A DNA stretch of 64,000 nt from Halorarum halophilum (lineage in GTDB: Archaea > Halobacteriota > Halobacteria > Halobacteriales > Haloferacaceae), in contig NZ_CP058530.1 in the NCBI RefSeq assembly GCF_013401515.1, forward strand, positions 124,001 to 188,000. Direction: 5' to 3'. Position 1 is the stretch's first letter. Each line of letters starts with the position of its first letter. Of this stretch, positions 60,061 through 64,000 are shown in pieces. A program made the position numbers and the translations under genes. Below the pieces are notes generated by a model. It was given only the letters and a program-made list of their open reading frames with translations. It searched no databases and was not told the origin of the DNA.

Positions 60061-63000
60061 CTACTCACGTTGTGCCCCCTTCCGCTCGCCGAGCAGCATC
60101 GTCAGCAGCTTTCGCTCCGCGACCCGGAGGTGGTTGTTGAACGTCGGCTGGGTGATGCCGAGGAGGTCCGCGATCTCCTCCCCCGTGTTCCCCCGCGGCC
60201 ACTCGAAGTACTCGTTCAGGTACGCCGTCCGGAGCACCTCGAGCTGGCGGTCGGTGAGCCGCTCCTCGAGTTCGGCGCTGAACGTCTGTCGGGTGCGAAG
60301 CGGGCGGTCCTGCGACCGGCGCGCCACCAGTTCCGCGCCCGGGTACTCCGTCCGGAGGCGCTCGAGGAACCCCCGGACGTCCGCCGGCTGGGGGAGTTCG
60401 AGCCCGAGGGTGGTCTCGCTCCCCGTCGCCGTCAGGGTCCGGATGGCGGCCCCGGCGCCCGTGATGTGGGAGACGAGCGTCGGCTCCGACACGGTGACGA
60501 TGAACAGCCCTCCGTCGTCGACGTCCGCGACGCGCGACACGCTGTCGACGGCGGCCGACCCTCCGAGGAACGTCAGCACGGACTCGGCGGGCGCGTCGAC
60601 CACCGAGAGGTAGATCGTCGACGACGCGTCCGCGTGTGGAACGACCCCCTCGAACGTCACCCGCCCGTCGACGTGCCGGGCGGTCCGGCTCAGGACGTCG
60701 TTCGAGCCGGGGATGCGCACGTCGAGTTCGACGACGCTGTCCGAGAGCAGCGCCCGCCTGCGTTCCAGCGCGTCGAGCCCGTACGCCGTGACGTCGGCGA
60801 CCCCCTCGAACACCCGCGTCGACAGGTCGTCGAACGCGCCGGGATCGCTCGAACACACCGTCAGCACCCCGTACAGCGCGTCGTCGTGGACCAGCGGGAC
60901 GCTGAGGACGGACCGGTACCCGCGGTCGAGCAGTTCCCGGCGCCATCCGTGGGGTTCCACGCCCGACGCGTCCTGGACCACCACCGGCTCCCCCGACGTG
61001 GCCGCCCGGACCGCCGGTTCGGTACCGTCGTCGTCGAGCGCGAGGGGGACCGCCTCGACGTACCCGCCGTCCCGGCCGGCCCACTCGCGCGGTTCCAGCC
61101 GCTCCCCCGCCCCGTCGACGCTTCCGATCCAGGCGAACCCCACCCGCTCGGTCCCGACGAGGCTCTCGCACACCGCCCGCTGGAGTTCCTCGCGCGTGCC
61201 CGAGCGCGTCAGCGCGCGCTCGACCCCGAGGAGCGTCTCGACGGCCCAGTCGATCCGGTCGACCCGGTCGAGCCGCCCCTCGAGTTCGCGGACGTCCGCC
61301 TCGAGGGTGACCCGGTCGAGCGCGGCCTCGGCCGTCCCCGCGAGCAGCTCCGTCAGCTGACGCGTCCGCTCGTCGACCGCGCCCTCTCCCGTCGACGCGA
61401 CGCCGAGCACGCCGTGCCCGTCGAGTGGGACGAACAGCCAGCTCCGGCGCGTCCCCCGCCGATCCGCGTCCGGGCACTCGCCGTTCGGATCGGCCCACGC
61501 CACGGGCTCCGCCTCGGCGAACGCCTCCCAGACGGGCGACCCGTCGTCCGGACCGACCGCGGAGACCGCGTTCGACCGCCCGGCGAACGAGCCGGGCGCC
61601 GTGGCGGGGCGGAGGACGGTCTCCTCCCCGCCGAAGCGGTAGACCACCGCCTCGTCGAACTCGAGCGCGTCGGTCGCCGCCCGCTCGACCTGTTCGCACA
61701 CCTCGACGTCCGTCCCGGTCCGGAGCAGCCGCCCCGCCGCGTCCCGGAGGGCCGCCAGCGTGCGCTCGTCGTGCGTGCGCTCCGAGACGTCCCGGACGAC
61801 GCCGATCGACCCCGCGAACGCGTCGGCGTCGGGGGACACCGCCGCGAACCGGGCCTCGACCGGGAGCCGGGTGCCGTCCGCGCACGCGAGCTCCAGGTCC
61901 GTCCGGACGACGCGCCGGTCCCCCGCGAGCAGCTCCTGACGGAGCGTGCCGACGGCGGCGAGCGATCCCTCGTCGACGACCTGGGAGACGTGCATCCCGA
62001 CGAGTTCCTCGCGGGAGTAGCCCGTCATCGCGACGTACTCGTCGTTGACCATCGCGAACCGCATGTCGGCGTCCAGGGCGCAGAGGCCGTCCTCCATGGT
62101 GTCCACGACGAGCTCGTACAGCCTCCGCTGTCCCGCCTGGACCGTCCGGTCCGTGATGTCCGTGAAGAAGACGGCCAGCCCGGACTCCGACGGGTACGCG
62201 GACACCTCGAACCAGGACTCGGCCGGCGGGTAGTACGTCTCGAATGTGGCCGGGCCGCCCGTGTCCAGCGCCGTCCGGTACTCGTCGTGGAACCACGACT
62301 CGAGCGCGTCGGGGAACGCCTCGAACAGCGATTCGCCGAGGACGTCGCGCTGTTCCCGCCCGAGTAGTTCGACGGCGCGATCGTTCACGTCCGTGAAGCA
62401 CCACTCCGCGTCGAGCTCGAAGTACCCGACCGGGGCCCGTTCGAGCGTCCGCCGGTGGGCCGACGCGAGTCGCTCGCGGTCGAGGGCCGCCGAGAGCGTC
62501 GCGGCGACGCCCCGGACGACGTCGACGTCGTCCCCGGAGAGCGGTCCCTCGCCGGCCGTGTACGCCTCCAGTACGCCCCACGGTTCGTCCCCCCTGCTGA
62601 CGGGGACGGACAGGCCGTTGTCGACCGCGTGCTCCGGCTGGACGGTCGGTTCGCCGAGCCACTCGCCGTGCTCCGCGTCGGTCGCGACGATCGGCCCCCC
62701 CGACGCGAGCGCGCGACCGCCGAGGGTGCCCGGGTTCGCGGCCACCGGCCCCGTCCCGTCGAGCCCCTCCGACCAGCCGACGGCGCTCCGGACGGTGAAC
62801 GCGTCGTCGTTGGCCAGTTCCAGCACCGCGACGTAGTCGGCGTCGAGCGCGTCGGCGACGACGCGGATCGCCTCCTCGCACAGGTCCCCCACGTCGGTCG
62901 CCTCCAGGGCGTACTCGCCGAACGACGCGAGCGCCTCGGTCCCCGTTCGCGTCCCCGTCCCCGCCGACGTGCCGCCGTCCCCGCAGGCGATCGCGTTCCG

Positions 63001-63396
63001 CATCCGGCGGGAGAGGAGCGAGTCGTCCACCGTCCCGAGCGCGACCACGTCGGTCGCCCCGGCCGAGAGCGCGGCTTCCACAACCGTCTCCTCCTCGGCT
63101 GGGACGACGAGCACGAACGGGAGGTCGGGGAACCGCTCGCGAACCGCCCGGAGGAACTCGATCCCGTCCCCCTCGGGCAGCGACTGGGACGCGACGACGC
63201 AGTCGATGTCCCCCTCCGCGGCGAGCCGGCCCAGGGCGTCGGTCGGGTCCGACTCCGCCACGAGGGTCGCGCCGACGAGCGCGCGCTCGACGGCCGAGGG
63301 CGCCGGCTCGTCGCCGTCGGCCCCGCCCACGACGAGGACGCGACTGCGGATCCGGCGGGTGTCGTCGTGACGCTCGACGGTCCCGGGGGAGGTCAT
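60061..63396 (-). CDS. Multi-domain Bat-type regulator (receiver-like, GAF, PAS, HTH-10)
   Basis: A 1111-residue protein. Order: receiver-like domain (about 15-135), GAF (about 150-310), PAS (315-425), PAS (430-545), GAF (about 550-700), GAF (715-875), Bat sensor region and HTH-10 (about 1045-1105, TDRQLEVLRTAYLNEYFEWPRGNTGEEIADLLGI in outline). The receiver lacks the phosphoacceptor Asp: the motif reads VVASQSLPEGDG. The PAS repeats have the usual YFELDAEWCFTDVN and GLCALDADMRFAMVN signatures. It probably integrates redox, light or small-molecule signals and acts directly on DNA, without a phosphorelay. Confidence 0.85.
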   Translation of the reverse strand: MTSPGTVERHDDTRRIRSRVLVVGGADGDEPAPSAVERALVGATLVAESDPTDALGRLAAEGDIDCVVASQSLPEGDGIEFLRAVRERFPDLPFVLVVPAEEETVVEAALSAGATDVVALGTVDDSLLSRRMRNAIACGDGGTSAGTGTRTGTEALASFGEYALEATDVGDLCEEAIRVVADALDADYVAVLELANDDAFTVRSAVGWSEGLDGTGPVAANPGTLGGRALASGGPIVATDAEHGEWLGEPTVQPEHAVDNGLSVPVSRGDEPWGVLEAYTAGEGPLSGDDVDVVRGVAATLSAALDRERLASAHRRTLERAPVGYFELDAEWCFTDVNDRAVELLGREQRDVLGESLFEAFPDALESWFHDEYRTALDTGGPATFETYYPPAESWFEVSAYPSESGLAVFFTDITDRTVQAGQRRLYELVVDTMEDGLCALDADMRFAMVNDEYVAMTGYSREELVGMHVSQVVDEGSLAAVGTLRQELLAGDRRVVRTDLELACADGTRLPVEARFAAVSPDADAFAGSIGVVRDVSERTHDERTLAALRDAAGRLLRTGTDVEVCEQVERAATDALEFDEAVVYRFGGEETVLRPATAPGSFAGRSNAVSAVGPDDGSPVWEAFAEAEPVAWADPNGECPDADRRGTRRSWLFVPLDGHGVLGVASTGEGAVDERTRQLTELLAGTAEAALDRVTLEADVRELEGRLDRVDRIDWAVETLLGVERALTRSGTREELQRAVCESLVGTERVGFAWIGSVDGAGERLEPREWAGRDGGYVEAVPLALDDDGTEPAVRAATSGEPVVVQDASGVEPHGWRRELLDRGYRSVLSVPLVHDDALYGVLTVCSSDPGAFDDLSTRVFEGVADVTAYGLDALERRRALLSDSVVELDVRIPGSNDVLSRTARHVDGRVTFEGVVPHADASSTIYLSVVDAPAESVLTFLGGSAAVDSVSRVADVDDGGLFIVTVSEPTLVSHITGAGAAIRTLTATGSETTLGLELPQPADVRGFLERLRTEYPGAELVARRSQDRPLRTRQTFSAELEERLTDRQLEVLRTAYLNEYFEWPRGNTGEEIADLLGITQPTFNNHLRVAERKLLTMLLGERKGAQRE

Positions 63397-63593
63397 GTCC
63401 TCCCCGAGTCGTGCGCGTGGGAACTCATTGTCAGATGGGGAGGAACTATCGACGTTTACTTATACAGCGAATAAGCGCGTTTCGCGCCGCTCTGCGGCGC
63501 GTCGACCGTACCGCTCGCGGCTTACCTGAGTCATAATAAAACCCGCACGGGGCCGAAGAACGACGTAGCGGCACCCGCCGCACACGACAACAC

Positions 63594-63734
63594 ATGACCC
63601 GAAGGAAACGCCTCGCGCTGGCCGGTATCGCACTCGTACTCCTGTTCCTCGTCGCTCGGCGTCGGTCGGGGACCGAACCCGCCGACGACGGCGAGGAGGA
63701 GGAAGGAGAGACCGAAGTGGACGTGACGGTTTAG
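63594..63734 (+). CDS. Small single-pass membrane protein
   Basis: A 46-residue protein from ATG 63594. A basic start (TRRKR) leads into one membrane helix (LALAGIALVLLFLVA), then basic RRR and an acidic tail (DDGEEEEGETEVDVTV). Three bases separate its stop from the start of the GT2 gene, so the two are probably translated together. It may serve as a small anchor or partner of the glycosyltransferase; no family is recognised. Confidence 0.65.
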   Translation: MTRRKRLALAGIALVLLFLVARRRSGTEPADDGEEEEGETEVDVTV

Positions 63735-63737
63735 CGT

Positions 63738-64000
63738 ATGTACGAGGGGAAGACGGTCGGCGTCGTCATTCCGGCGTACAACGAGGAGTCGTTCATCGGG
63801 GAGGTCATCGACACCCTCCCGGAGTTCGTCGACCGCGCGTACGTCATCGACGACGCGTCGACCGACGGCACGTTGGCGGAGATCGAGGAGCACGCGGCCG
63901 AGGCGAACGAGTCGGTCCCCGAGGACCCGCCGATGACCGACGGCGGGGTGGAGCTCGACCCGCGGGTCGTCCCCATCCAGCACGAGGAGAACCGGGGCGT
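63738..64000 (+). CDS. Family 2 glycosyltransferase, N-terminal part (partial)
   Basis: Residues 1-87 of a GT2 enzyme, cut by the window edge. The start KTVGVVIPAYNEESFIGEVIDTLP and the following YVIDDASTDGT are the dolichyl-phosphate-sugar-synthase-like GT-A opening, with an insertion (about 45-70) before PIQHEENRGV, where the family has its 'N.G.G' nucleotide contact. It probably loads a sugar onto a lipid carrier at the cytoplasmic face. The acceptor and donor cannot be told from the part seen. Confidence 0.88.
   Translation, partial: MYEGKTVGVVIPAYNEESFIGEVIDTLPEFVDRAYVIDDASTDGTLAEIEEHAAEANESVPEDPPMTDGGVELDPRVVPIQHEENRG

Overview
The window is a high-GC stretch of a haloarchaeal (class Halobacteria) chromosome or large replicon. 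The proteins are strongly acidic (Asp/Glu-rich), twin-arginine signal peptides with lipoboxes are common, and promoters are TATA-like boxes about 25-30 bases upstream of start codons, as in leaderless archaeal mRNAs. Several families are almost exclusively haloarchaeal: Bat-type HTH-10 regulators, DUF7344/DUF7342 winged helices, and the DUF58/DUF4129 membrane operon. The genus cannot be fixed from this window. No rRNA, tRNA, CRISPR array, intact insertion sequence or replication origin was seen.

Layout. 1-1.3 kb: end of a NuoD-like complex I subunit followed by a broken membrane-protein fragment, a mini zinc ribbon and a cysteine-free family-4-like uracil-DNA glycosylase. 1.5-7.2 kb: an HTH-10 regulator, a near-symmetric cassette (HTH, small membrane protein, tandem-domain COG4315 lipoprotein, small membrane protein, double HTH), a lipoprotein, an AhpD-like protein and small regulators. 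7.4-17.7 kb: a Tat-exported DyP-like protein, a truncated PIN toxin, an ABC exporter with a divergent TetR gene, rhodanese and P19-like lipoproteins, a Tat-exported trypsin-like protease, an MFS permease and an HTH/TumE-like toxin-antitoxin pair. 17.7-21.5 kb: a P1B-type metal ATPase and a FemAB/GNAT-like transferase. 21.7-26.7 kb: late cobalamin genes (cobT, cbiA, cob(I)alamin adenosyltransferase, cbiP), followed by a structured non-coding stretch and a CaiB-type CoA transferase. 28-37 kb: mixed cupin, CHY zinc finger, PemK with HTH partner, NikR, VOC, GNAT, manganese catalase, DUF892, DUF2071 and aldehyde dehydrogenase genes.

37-48 kb is a cell-envelope region. It holds a surface Ca-repeat protein with a cytoplasmic DNA-binding tail, two PadR regulators, a PAP2 enzyme, a solute-binding lipoprotein whose two lobes appear in circularly permuted order, an arylsulfotransferase-like propeller, a GT-C-type membrane protein, a membrane-anchored HTH and a GT2 glycosyltransferase. 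48.5-54 kb holds a second cupin/zinc-ribbon protein and the MoxR/DUF58/DUF4129 machinery, with moxR convergent to the rest. 54-59 kb holds a His-rich lipoprotein with a duplicated domain and two tandem paralogous Tat-exported beta-helix proteins. 59-64 kb holds two Bat-type regulators, one a 1111-residue multi-sensor, and the start of a GT2 gene.

The strongest candidates for undescribed biology are the permuted solute-binding protein, the Ca-repeat/TM/HTH protein, the symmetric COG4315 cassette, the HTH/TumE-like pair and the sulfotransferase/glycosyltransferase envelope cluster.
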